Shown: positions 39,824 through 51,142 of the stretch, in pieces | How positions within the stretch are numbered: position 1 is the first letter of the stretch | Layout: each line of letters starts with the position of its first letter | Assembly: GCA_037039685.1 (NCBI GenBank) | Contig: JAWNGF010000003.1 | Coordinates: forward strand, 3,880,571 to 3,944,570 | DNA from: Ceratobasidium sp. AG-K | Taxonomy: Eukaryota; Basidiomycota; Agaricomycetes; Cantharellales; Ceratobasidiaceae | Direction of reading: 5' to 3' | DNA length: 64,000 nt | Notes under the pieces: generated by a model | Databases searched by the model: none | Seen by the model: only the letters and a program-made list of their open reading frames with translations | What the model was told of the DNA's origin: nothing | Made by a program: the position numbers and the translations under genes

Positions 39824-41636
39824 ATGAATATGGATCAACAATCGGGCGTGGTTCTGCCCACATCGAAGAGCCAGATGCCAAGCAATATCCCACCCAAACC
39901 GGTGCTCAAGGGACAGTCACCGACCGTTCATTCACATTCGGAGACCGCAAACAATGTGAATGTGAGTAAGTTATTTTAGATCACATGAATAAACAGCCTA
40001 CATGTGCGTCAGGAGAGGGGGAACAGGGGCAAGGGGAAGAAGGGCAAGGGGAAGAATAGCAAAAAGATCAGTAGTCGTATAAGAAGAAGAAGGCGGCGTG
40101 GTGAGTTACAATTACTATCGTCGCACGCCAGCTAAGCATTTGCTAGTGGCTGAAAGAGCCCTACGCGCGTTTGAATTATTGGAGTCTATTGGTCACAAGA
40201 TTGTAGACCGACCCTTGAACGAGCTTACGCAACGCGAACTTGTCGATCTCAGCGAGAGGCATATTTATATTCCTGGTACCAAGGGAAACGAGACGTCACG
40301 CGTGATAATACTAGACCTCGACGAGTGGGTCGCTTTTTGGAAACAAAAGAACAAGATACAGGACCCAGGAAAGCTTTTTGCGAACAAGCGAATGGGCGTT
40401 CGGCAGGCCGAACTCGAGCGGCTTGGTTTCAAGTTTCTCAGCCATGGCACGGTATATGCGATCAAAAAGGAAGCTGGCGTTGACATACTTGTGTTTTCCG
40501 TTAGCTTCCACCCAATTGGTTGTGACAGGGACACTCCTGGGGGTCTCACGCTTTCAGAGATCCGAGATATCCAGTTCTTAGCGGTGTGGTTTTACCAACT
40601 GAAGGAAACAGGTAAATTGATTACTGCAAATCGTGCACATCAAGGCACTGGCCAAAGTAAGTCTCCATTGTGGTGAATCGGCTGTCTAACCTTATAATTT
40701 TGATGAATAGATGGTGGTATGAATGCTGCGGGTTGGCGAGCTGGAAGCGACAAAGGCTTTTGTGTAGGCTTGTATGCACTGCATAAGAAGTTTATGGATT
40801 GGATTCAGCACCAGAACGGGATGCGTCAAATAGCGGCAAGTCACTTAGCTTTTGTTTCAGCTTATTCCTGACTGTTATCTCAGCGGATCTATACTTCATT
40901 CTTCAAAAAATTGGCTCCAAATGTGTGCGAAGCTGCCCAAATGTTTATGAAAGCGTATAAACTCCCCGAACTTGGAAAGATCACCTATAAACCTCATGCA
41001 GAGTGTGTAGTTGTTGAGGTGCGAGCTCAATATCAATTGTCTGAGACCTGCTATCAATAACACTTGCACCGTTTGCAGAATAGCAATATTCCTGCGCATA
41101 CATCCAACAGAAGGGCCTCAGGTCAATCAACTGTGTCAACTGATTCACAGGACTCGAGTGGCCCGGACAATGCTCTGAGCCCAACTGGCTCTAGCCTTTA
41201 TGTATCGCATTCAAACTTCTATAACGAGGTTCATCACGATCATGACATTAGCCCGTATGCATTTGGATTATGGCTAACGACCCGAGGATCGGACAAGAAG
41301 GTGGAGCGATCGCCCGAGAAGATTGCTGCCCATATTAAGGGTGGGCAATTCTTTTTCCCAGATTATGGCGTAGCGATCGATTTCAATCACTGCGGTGGTT
41401 TGACGTGTGTCACCTGGCGAGCACCCCTTGACCGACACGCTACGGCATTTACTAGTACTGTTCGATCGGAAGAAAACTACATGCGATGGGGTTCGTCTAT
41501 TCAGGTCACAAAGCGAGTCTTCAATGCGGCGCAAAAAGTGCGCACTATGGGAAGTGATGTGCGGGATGCGCATGCGTATGCAGACGGAAGAGTTGGAAGT
41601 GGAATTGGGATCGGAAAACAAAAGGGAAAGAAGTAG
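39824..41636 (+). CDS. TET/JBP-like 2OG-Fe(II) oxygenase, multi-exon
   Basis: From ATG 39824 (MNMDQQSGVV) short GT-AG introns join a basic linker, a domain starting 'AKHLLVAERALRAFELL' (40132 on), 'NGGMNAAGWRAGSDKG' (about 40711) and a C-terminal part (41080-41636). The C-terminal part has an iron-binding pattern, His-x-Asp in 'NEVHHDHDISP' and a distal His in 'PLDRHATAF', with 'GGQFFFPDYGVAIDF' between. This matches the Tet-like 2OG-Fe(II) oxygenase domain found in many copies in basidiomycetes. Such enzymes oxidise 5-methylcytosine; activity of this copy is inference. It is the first gene inside the left inverted repeat. Intron borders in the middle (40840-41080) are uncertain, so some damage cannot be excluded. 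Confidence 0.7.
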
Positions 41637-41726
41637 TTAATGTAGAGACAAACAATACATTTCATTTTTTATTTCGACCCTCTCGTCTCTTTCTATTTTT
41701 CACTTCTCGGAGCTCTTGGACACTTC

Positions 41727-42860
41727 CTCAAGGCGCCTTCGGCCGCCTTTTTATGCACTCTCTTACTTGTAAATTAAAGCGGCTCGGGAGTTCAATGCTC
41801 CCTACCACTTTCGACTCCAATTTACTCGCGTTTGATGCACTCTACCCATCTCACTTCGCACTTCGTCTCATTGCCCTTGCCTTTCCCGACGTCGCCAGCC
41901 CTCCCCAACACTGTCGCACTCACTCTTCCCTTTCAGCGCTTGCCGCTTACTCAGCAGCGCCCAGTTTCAAGTCCAACACGTACCTCGCCCAATGCTCGCT
42001 TCCTCACGTCCCGAGCTGCCCTAACCATTCCCGCACAGTTCGTGGTGCGCACGACTGCCCACAAAACTCGTACCCGGCAACTCATCCGCACCCTTGCACG
42101 GGCCGATGGGTAATCGTGGGCCTTGGACCATCGGGGCCAGTCTGCGCTGTCTGGCCTTCGCGTATCGACAAACAACTCCCCCATTTCGTGTTCTATTTTT
42201 CTCTCCCATCCCTCTCTCTCCTTTGCTCCTTGGGGCTTTCGCGCTCTTTCTTACAACACCTTCGGCTTCGAGTCTTCGCTTGTATTCTCGGCTTGTATAT
42301 ACAAAGTGACCTGGGAGTCCGATGCTCCCTATTGCTTCCGAATGTAATGTATTTTATCTATTTCTACTACCTTGCCTGCCTCTTGTTACAAACCGAGTTG
42401 TAACATCAAAGACAACCGGCACGTGACCAGCCATGAACCACACCGTCTCTCACGTCTCGACGAGCACCCGCTCCCCTGCTCTCCCGGGATGCCCAAACCA
42501 TACTTGCGCCATTCCTGTTGCGTATGAATGCTCGGCGACCTACGACTCTCGTCTCAGCGGCTCCTCAGCATCCGAGCGCGGCCCGGTCGGGTAAACATGG
42601 TTGCTTGGGCCATCGAGCCCTGCACGCGTCATTTGGCCTTTGCCTGTCCGCGAATACCTTTGCCCGTTTGATTTTTCTATTTTGTTTTCCCCTAGTCTCT
42701 CTCTCTTTTCGCTCCTCCTCTCTCTCGGACTCTTTCTCATGGCATCTTCAGCTGCATTTACTTGTATTATCACATTTGTATATAAAAGCGGCTTGGGAGT
42801 CCGATGCTCCCTACCGTTTTCAACTATAATCTACATGTACACTTACTATCTACTCGCTCG
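41727..42860 (+). repeat. Three diverged copies of a repeated segment, no gene
   Basis: The block 'GCGGCT.GGGAGT.C.ATGCTCCCTAC' with its flanks occurs near 41780, 42310 and 42795, each preceded by CT-rich DNA and 'CTTGTA' and a TTTATATA-like run. The spacing is about 500 bases. ORFs here follow the pyrimidine-rich composition and do not look like protein genes. It may be a tandem array of a short non-coding element. Confidence 0.5.
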
Positions 42861-43640
42861 CCCCCCCCCCCTCTGCACTTCATTGCATGGCCGTTGACTG
42901 GTCTCGCTTCGCTTGCCTCGGCGCCGTCCTGCTCGCTCTCTTCGGTCGGCGCTTACTGCTGAGTCAGCAGCGTTGCGCGCTTCGCCACATCGTCTTTGCT
43001 CTCATCAACGTCGCCTAGCCTTCTCATGGCCGCCGCATTCGCCCTCGTCCCTAGGTAATTGCTACCTATTCAGCAAGCATCTCGGTATGAGTCTCGTATC
43101 TCTGAACAGTCGGACACTCACCAACAGTCTCATTTGAGTAGGTCATGTGACCGGGCCAGTTGTTATGTTCTGTGGCTCCGCGACTGGATTTGATTGGGTT
43201 AACCACCACCCCAACCTCACATGTCATCGTTGTACTTGCCTGGCAATACGACACAAATCGTGCTCAGAGCCTATTTGAAGGCACGGGCGTCGTTTGGTGG
43301 CACTGTGCGCGCGTGGCATTGTTCGCAATCCTTTTGGAATGCGGACTTGTGAGACCGACCGCAATGTGATTTATCACATTGGTTCTAAATTTGGGAACAG
43401 GGGCTTATTGAGAACTGGGGGTACATTGGGAACTGGGGGCTCATCGAGAAGTGTGGATGCATCACAAACTGGAGGACTTGTGGCGGTAGATGAACTTAGT
43501 TTGTTTACCGAGCAAGACTTGTTCGTGGCCAATTCGTTTTTCTATCGATATTTATGTTGCTTTGTTGTCGATCTCAGTAGGTTGTTGAGCTATGTGTCAG
43601 TCCTCCCTCGGCTAACCACCTGCGTCAGTTTCTAAAGTTG
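42861..43640. other. No supported gene
   Basis: A C-run near 42865, short ORFs only, and an imperfect repeat 'GGGAACAGGGGCTTATTGAGAACTGGGGG' style stretch at 43395-43450. Nothing recognised. Confidence 0.4.
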
Positions 43641-43650
43641 CATATGGATA

Positions 43651-44137
43651 TTGTCGGCGTGCAGCCTTGTATTGATTCTACCTGTAAGTCGGCGGCGCTC
43701 GGTCATGTTTGCAATACTTACTCCAGTCAGCGAGCTGGCCGTGTGTTATGCAGGCACGATCCCTCCCCCAACCTCGCATGTCCACAAGCAGGATTTTCCT
43801 GCACCAACGAGCCACACAAGGTCAAGACCACAACTCAAGAAGTAGCGGCCAGAGCAACCAAGGGGGACTTCGTAATCGAGGGGAACACCCAATTTTCGGG
43901 TGGGAAGGGAGGGTTCGATGGCGACAAATAGCAACGGGCGTGACCGGCATCACCAACGGACTCAGATTCTGCACTGACAACGACAAGGACAAGGAGGCAG
44001 AGCCAGAGAGCGTACCAATACCGTCAGCGCCAACCCCTCCACAGTCGACGGCCGCTGCTCCCGCGGTTGTTTTTACCAAACCACCCGAGGCGTTGGGTGT
44101 GAGGTCTAACCCAGCTTCTTGGTGGCTTCAGGGCTGA
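43651..44137 (+). pseudogene. Fragment of the proline-rich gene, first copy
   Basis: Plus-strand ORFs here include 'AEPESVPIPSAPTPPQSTAAAPAVVFTKPPEALGVRSNPAS', shown in pieces of which the ends match the gene at 45100-45240 ('PTPAFVFIEQPKASGVASNPAS'). The two stretches look like diverged duplicates. No long uninterrupted frame exists, so this is read as a decayed copy. Function unknown. Confidence 0.4.
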
Positions 44138-44918
44138 CACGACCATAGACCGCAAGACCCTCGCTCGACGCATGAGTTTTGCCGCTATGGCTCAAGTTTG
44201 GTGAGTATCTTGTACGCGAGGTGGATTCATATATCTTATGTCCCCCAGTATGTTTGAGTCAACCGTAAATTCGGATGCGGCCGCTTCCTCTTCTTCCCCT
44301 GCCCACTCCTTGCCCACCGCCAACCCTCCTGTCCCCGAAGCTTTGACATCGAAGTGGAGCCCGGCTCCCACGCGCTGCGCCAACAGTGAAGAAATTGGTG
44401 AAGCCTCAATGGAACTGGACGGTGACAGCGAGCGCAGTATGGAGGCTGGTGATAGTTTCGGAGCCGAGGAGAAAGCATTTGATGGTGGCAAGGGTGAAGG
44501 AGAGGATAGCATGAAGTTGACGGACACCTATCAGATTGGTACCCCCTCCCGATGTCATTCCTTGGCTCCCATGGCATCCCCCCCCCCTCGACCGCAGCGT
44601 AGACCGATGAGACCTCAGTTGTGCCAGCGATATGGATGAGCAGACAGAAGAGCTGCCCAAAGACAAGGAGAAGGATAGCGAAGAGTGGTCAAGACTGGCA
44701 AGTCTATTGTCCCCCAGCGGAATAGCGAGGCTTGGGCCGAGATTCAAATCCTTACGCACGCAGGAGAGGAGCCAGACGACGATAGCCCCCCCAGCACCAT
44801 GAACTCTGAGTTTTGGGGTGGATTTATTCCCGCATCCCAGGATTCGTAGTCTGCCCCTTTCAGCTTGCAAGACACATATCCGACTTCGAGCTCCCAGCGG
44901 AGCACTACCAATTGGGAC

Positions 44919-47058
44919 ATGGGGTTGGACGATGCTCTCTCGCGCCTGCTAGCTGTCAGACAGAGCTTGGGCGCTGGGGGGGCCGACATCCCCATTGACG
45001 ACGAGGACGACAACCGCTCAAGCTCGAGCGGTGACTTTGAGGGACGATTTGATGGTGAAGACTGCACAATGGACGTGACCGCTGTCACTGGGGGACTCAG
45101 ACTCTGTGGACAAGGCTGAGGGAGAGAGCGCGCCTGCACCATCAGTGCTGGCTGCTCAACAACTGACGGCCCCTACCCCTGCCTTTGTCTTTATTGAACA
45201 GCCCAAAGCGTCTGGTGTGGCGTCCAACCCAGCTTCAAGCGCTACTCCCAACTTGCCAACATTTGCTGTAGAACCTCCTTTGCCTGCTGCCCCCGAGCCC
45301 CAGGCTCCCATTGCACCCGCCGCTCCTATCACTTTTGCTGTCCCGTCTTCTCCAAAGCCGACCGCCAAAAAACCTGCTCCCTTGTCTGCTCCCGCGCCAA
45401 CATTTGCAGTCGACCCAGCACCTGGACCATCTAGCCTCGCAGCACCTTCAAATCCTCAGCCTGCTCCTTCGCCGAGAGCGCGATTGCCTCTCACCTTTGA
45501 GGTTTCCCAGTTGCCCGTGCGCCCACCTCCCGTATCGTGGAGTCCCCGCAATGCGCCAGGGCCTTTCGAGTTCAAGCTCCCGGGTGGGAGCACTCCTTGA
45601 CGCTGTTCATCTGCTGGGGGCTTGAACGTGACCTCCACCCCCCCACGCGCGACTACTCCCATCCCCACTGGAACCCCGAAGACTGTTGACGCTCCAACTC
45701 GCGCTACGTCTGCGCCTCCTACACTCAAGCGCCCTCTGGAGGAAGCCAAAGAGCAGGGGGCAGCGAGGAAGAAGCAAGCATTGGCGGCTCCTAAACCAGA
45801 GAAGAAGGGCACAGCCAAGCCACGTCGTCGGAGCTTTGCGCCTCGCATGTCCATGTCAGTCATGGGTCAGACTGGTCGCGGCGTTCAAGATCCAGCTCCT
45901 GTGGTTGAACCTTCCCCTCCCCAGGCCCCGTCTCCTCCTCCGGCTCCTGTAGCGTAGCAACCCGCACCTCAGCCTCCCTCGCCCGTCCATGAGCCTTCTG
46001 TTGCTGCACGTGCTAGCCCACCGCGTCCTACCACTCCGCTGAGCACGAACCGTCAGCGTCAGGTGCCCGCTTTGCCGAAGCCAGCGGCGTCGCTCAAGGA
46101 GATCAGAGTTGCCAGCCCACTTCGCTCTTGCGTGGGGGCAGTGAGGGCCAAGTCGCCCGCACAATGGAGAACAGGCGCGCAGAATGAATTGGAGCTCGAT
46201 GATGTAAGTTGCATCGACTGCCGTGCTATATGGAAGTACTCATCTTGTTGTGTAGGTTCCTGCGATCTCGGCGAGCGACTTTTTGAAGATGACTTGCATC
46301 TCGTTTATGGATGGGCTTATGGTCAAGTGTCGCTCAACTGTCAGGTTGGGTATCCTCGGTCGCAAGCAGAGAAGCGAGAACCAGCCTGTCCCTGGCGTAG
46401 CGGGTAACATTACTGCAATGACTGTTGGTGTCCCACAGCTCGAGACGTTTAACTATGTGAGTAGACCGGAGGACACGGAGATTCTACAGCTTGACTAACT
46501 TCATCCGAATAGGCAAGCACAGAGCTTAAAGAGTACATCTCAAACGGCAAAAAGGCGATCCGTATCCTCGAAGACGACCTGGATGCGAATAACCTGTACT
46601 TGTTTAAGGAGTACTCGGCGAGTGGGGAGGATGATTGTCGTGCGATCACGGTTTGTCGTTCTTGTCTGCAATCCCAACTGAGACTGACACATTGCCTTCT
46701 AGGAAACCTTGGGGGCCACAAGGAAGCTATGCGCATGCGTTCCAAGATGTCCTGGTACAAGTGGAGGTATAACTGCGTCACTGATATGCAAGCTGCTTCT
46801 GATAGCCAGACGAAACTACTTTAACACGTAAGTTTGACTCTTGATTTTCTACACAATGTTTTAATGGGTCTCCTGCAGGATGTGGCGTCGTTGCGAGTGA
46901 CTGGCAACCAACTTACGGAGCCCATCATGTCCCTGCAAGAGGAACACGTGAAGCTCAAGGCCCAGCTTGCAGTGGAGCGCGTTCCAGTTGAAGCACTGAA
47001 GGATTGCAATCCGGAACCCATGAGCGAACTCATGACTGGAATAACAGGACAAGAGTAA
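44919..47058 (+). pseudogene. Degenerate multi-exon proline-rich gene, unknown function
   Basis: A likely start at 44919 (MGLDDALSRLL) leads into acidic and then Pro/Ala-rich sequence. The frame shifts once in a run of five G near 45086. Further exons are recognisable by GT-AG introns: about 46206-46255 (followed by 'VPAISASDFLKMTCISFMD'), 46455-46513 ('ASTELKEYISNGKKAI'), 46651-46703 and 46830-46879. The last exon ends 'MSLQEEHVKLKAQLAVER...GITGQE' at 47058, possibly a short coiled coil. In-frame stops near 45598 and 45957 argue for decay, unless more introns exist. No domain recognised. Confidence 0.4.
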
Positions 47059-47618
47059 GCCACTTCTTCAGCCCTGCTTCAGGCCTGGTCTGATTGTCCG
47101 GGACAGTTTCTCGTCAGATTGCCACGTTAAACCTTGAAGAACGTGCGCATACAACTGATGAAGCTCCCTCGACAAGCATGTTAGTTTATTGAATGTAGTT
47201 ACCTTGTAGTCTAGCCTAGGTAGATTGTGGAATAAATACATTGCATCTAATATACTATTAGACAGAGCCCAACTTGAAACACACTGCAGGCAAATTGAGG
47301 CGTGAATAGCTGTGCGTTTGGCACATCAGGTAGTGGTGGTGCTTGTGGGCTGGTCAGCGCATTGATGGGGTGCAAAATAGGTATGGATTATGTCTATCAG
47401 GACGCCAACAACCAAATCGCAAAAGCATAAACAGAACCTATAGTAACGATGATTATGAAACGCAATTGGCCATCCCAATCGGTCTGGTTTGGCCTCTTGC
47501 AGTGCAACATTAAAACTCCAGACGAAGGCGCAATGGAAAGGAAAGTAAGCGAGAATATTATTGGGGGTGCAAAAGAAGTAGCAGTAGGTCACAAAGGAAC
47601 GTTGGGGAAACAAAACAG
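47059..47618. other. Intergenic, no supported gene
   Basis: AT-rich spacer between the ends of two convergent genes; only short ORFs. Confidence 0.45.
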
Positions 47619-50400
47619 TTACTCGACAACAATATCATCAGGGAGAACAATGTCGCCAGGCTTGAAGTACTCGCAATAGATGTTCCCTTCGCATTGATGC
47701 TGTTGTGGGAAATCTAGGTACGTCTCTGGGACATTTCCACCAGCAAAGAGGATTCCTAAATCACTGCAATCACATATGTAACCATTAGTGCATTGTACTC
47801 ATGTTATAGTAGAACTTACGGGTTGGTGATCATCTGCGGGTCAGTGAGAATAATTTGGCCTGTGTTCGCATCAACGCCACCTGGATTCAACGTCTCAGCA
47901 GTTGGCATTATACTCCACTTTGGGCACATACCTTGCCAATCCGAACAGAATGCCCGACCCTTTGTGATAATCCATTGGATGTGCTGCGCAAAAGCGCAGA
48001 ATTGCGCAGGATCCTTGCATACGTGCCCAGCAGGGAAAACACATGGTATCGCGGATGCGTTACCTAGAAGCCGAACAAACGTCAAGGATGAAGGAATCAG
48101 TTCCTCGACTAGAAACGTGCCATGAAGAGCTTCAGAAGCCTTCTTCCCGGGATGGATTGACTTGGCAAGGCCCACGTTTACAAAGCGCATGCATGGAATT
48201 GCTGGAGCCTCATAATCGGCCAACGCGGAGGTCTTCTGCTCCTCAATAAAGGAGTAGACACCAGTGAGCAGAGCATCAGCCCATTGCCAGGTCACGGCTT
48301 CCGTAAGAAGTAGCCGTAGCTCCTCGGGAACATGGTATCGTGTCGTTGTACCTGGTCGGTTTGCGTCGGTCTGAAAGGGTCGCTTAAGGGCAACAATCAT
48401 TGTTGCCTTGTTGCTGCTTGGCCAGAGTGGGGCGCATAAAGAGATTTGACCTTTGAAGCAGTGCTTGAATCGACCTGTCCCAAGAAGATTCCTGATGTTG
48501 TACGCCACAGTGCCATTATTGACAGCTGTAACATCGTCCATAAGCTCTGGAATAGGTGGCACATTGTAGAGATCCTCGTAAAGGACTTTGGGGATCGCGT
48601 AGAACTGAATCATGTCGGATTTGGATCCTGGTACAATTTCGATAAAATCAGCTTCTTGACGAAGACCCGTGTTACGCAAAAGAAACAAAACAAGGACAAT
48701 GTGGAGATAAAACATACCATTTGACTGACTAATATTTATCTGCTGGGCATGCTTACGAAGTGCACCATCCACTTGAGAGCTGGATTGGATAACACGAGAT
48801 GCAGCAGACAGCGAGAAAGCCGGTTGAGTACGCTTGTGTGGTGGTGAATTTGGTGGGGAAGTGGGAGACAGCTGACATTGACGGATCATGAAATCATGTA
48901 GCCAAGTCACCAAGAAAGCACAACATACCGGAAGCGCTTGCTTTTTGCCTTTTGACTTTGGCGTGATTGGCTCCAGTTGTGCTGAGTGCAAAGGTTCGTG
49001 ATTCCTCCGGGGTGTAGCAACACTAACTGAGAGTGCTCGGTTTGGGGTGGTTGAAGTAATTACGGTCATTGGAAGGTCGGTACAGGTATATGCACGCGCC
49101 ATGGAGTTGAGCAATCCGTTGTCGGCACTACTATCGTTTTGATCAGCTCTTTGCAGGGTTACAGGGGTCGAGCTTGCTGTAATCTGTGGCTCCTGGTTGA
49201 TCTACATTACGAAAAACAATCAAGCTTGGTTCAAATAATTGTGAGCCACGTACCAATGCTTTTTGAGTTGTGATATGCTCGTCAACAACTTCGTACATTG
49301 CACTATCCAGGACTAGAACCACCTTCACACTTTGATGGTGTTTGAATCGACCAGTGCCCTTGACGGTGTTGGCAAGACAGAGGCGGTAAATTGCTTCAGA
49401 TTCGGGGAAGTCGCGTACGAGGTCAACGTTCGTCTTGGCAAGGCGCAGAGTAAAAATCTCATCCTCAAAGGGATAGTTTACCGTCGCCTTTGCCCAATGC
49501 TCAGCCGCATGATCCATAACAAGCTCCTTGAGTTGTGGGCCAGTCAAGTGGGCATCAACGTTGGAGATACCATCCAACGGAATCCGCTGAGGGTGTATAT
49601 TTCAGTACTGGCAATACAACTACTGACGGCATACTCGACTCACAAAGATTGGCCTGCTCTGCTTTCCAAACTGTGCTTCAACTGAGTAGCTTATAACACA
49701 AACTTCAAGTGCCCTAGGGTCAGAAGCCAACCGAAGCTGACGAGTTCGGGCATTCATTGGAGCATAATGGGCATGAACAGGGAGATACCCTCTCTGTGAC
49801 GATGGCTCGGAGCCTGGCACATATGTTGATGGTCCCTGAATAAACCGTGAGGATGACACACGAGCTGGAGAATATATGCCCGGTATGGCCAAAACTTGAG
49901 GTTTGAGGAGATCTATTAACGATGAGAGGTCCAATGAGCAAGGGAATTGCCAAGTTCAACATGGGCCAAGAAACCAGCTTACCGCCACGCTGGCTGGCAC
50001 TGGAGGCCGCCCGAATTACAACTGGATCAACAGCATGCAGATGTGGGCCTTTGTATTGTATTCAGCTGACAACTCAGTCACCCATTCTATCAAATAAAAA
50101 CATACCATGACTCTGAGTGGGTGACGCGATCTGTCTTGAGCTTGGAGTAATTTGTCGCAGCTTGGTCCCCGGCTTCTGATCAACATATGCTTTACAGTGT
50201 TCGCATAGAATGTAGAGCTTGTTCGTATTACTGCCTCCAACTGGGAATGAGGGCTGGCCTGGGTGTATCGTTGGCCCTGCAGGGTTTTTACATCCTGTTG
50301 GGTACTGGCATATCTGGGCTGTTGGTGGGGCTGGAGCACTGAACTCAGCAACTACCTCATAACCATGAGGAATAGGCGCAGCATGAGGGACCTGGTTCAT
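47619..50400 (-). CDS. Alpha-kinase-like protein, multi-exon
   Basis: The start ATG is at 50400 (MNQVPHAAPIPHGYEV). The N-terminal part has paired Cys ('CQYPTGCKNPAG', 'LCEHCKAY') of a probable zinc site. After several introns, 'NTVKGTGRFKHHQSVKV' and a second, complete block 'LLGTGRFKHCFKGQ', 'MIVALKRPFQ', 'LLLTEAVTWQWADALL' and 'FLVEELIPSSLTFVRLLGN' lead to 'ILTDPQMI', where the Asp would bind metal, and 'HQCEGNIYCEYF' with Cys/His. These are features of the basidiomycete alpha-type (atypical) kinase family. The last exon is 47619-47764, preceded by an intron up to about 47818. Two internal introns (near 48890-48930 and 48660-48720) lie inside what otherwise reads as one open frame. Substrate unknown. 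Confidence 0.7.
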
Positions 50401-50776
50401 GGTTGTAGCGGACGACAAAGACAGGATGCAACATTGTTTGTATTTGTTATAACTAGTTCAACTGACAGCTGATTTGCTTTTCTGAAAAGGCAATTTACCT
50501 TGAGTTGTCGCTCCAAGTAACTGACCTGCATAGCATTGAGAGGCAGTCTAGGATTTCTTGGTTGCCATAAATACATTGCCTCCTACATGTTTACCAATCA
50601 CATCCAGGCCCATTCCCCTCTATATCCTCATCCCCACTCAGCTCACCAATATCAAGTTCGCCCATAGCATCAATGTCATCCAGCCCATTTGCAACGTTGT
50701 TCCACTCCTCAACTGGCCCAAGGAGCTGGAGGTCGTAACCCCACATATTACCACAGGCATCAGAGAAAACCTAACT

Positions 50777-50885
50777 TCTCCTGTAGATCTACCAAAGCCA
50801 TGATAGCAGCCTGTAGATGTGAAGATAACCCCCTCTATCACAATCGAGTGCCTTCTACCATAGATCTACAGTAGATCTATGGTAG
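50777..50885. repeat. Palindromic motif cluster, left copy
   Basis: CTCCTGTAGATCTACC at about 50778-50793 and a perfect inverted repeat with 15-bp arms and one central base at 50855-50885 (arm CTACCATAGATCTAC). A related cluster stands at 61612-61660, so the two may mark the ends of an inner insertion. Confidence 0.6.
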
Positions 50886-51142
50886 ATATCCAATTTCTCA
50901 ACAACCCTTCTGTCTCTGGAGAGCAATTATCTACTGTAGATGCATTGCTGACACATATTAACGCTGACTCATACATTTCCTGACACATAATACTGATTAC
51001 TAATCGCAAACGCGTGACCTCTTGCAGCCGCTCACGCGTCGTGTCCCTCTGGTGAGATTAGATCAAAGAATATATTGCAAAGGGAGAGACACGATTCGCA
51101 CACCAAAAACAAATAGGCGTGAACTAAAAATGAAAGTTTGCA

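Noticed and set aside
44700..44790. Possible tRNA because of a 'GATTCAAATCC' stretch
   Set aside because: No cloverleaf could be drawn around it and the A box is missing.
43738..45142. Matching peptide 'QARSLPQP' on opposite strands at 43740 and 45140
   Set aside because: Short, low-complexity and on opposite strands; likely chance in CT-rich DNA.
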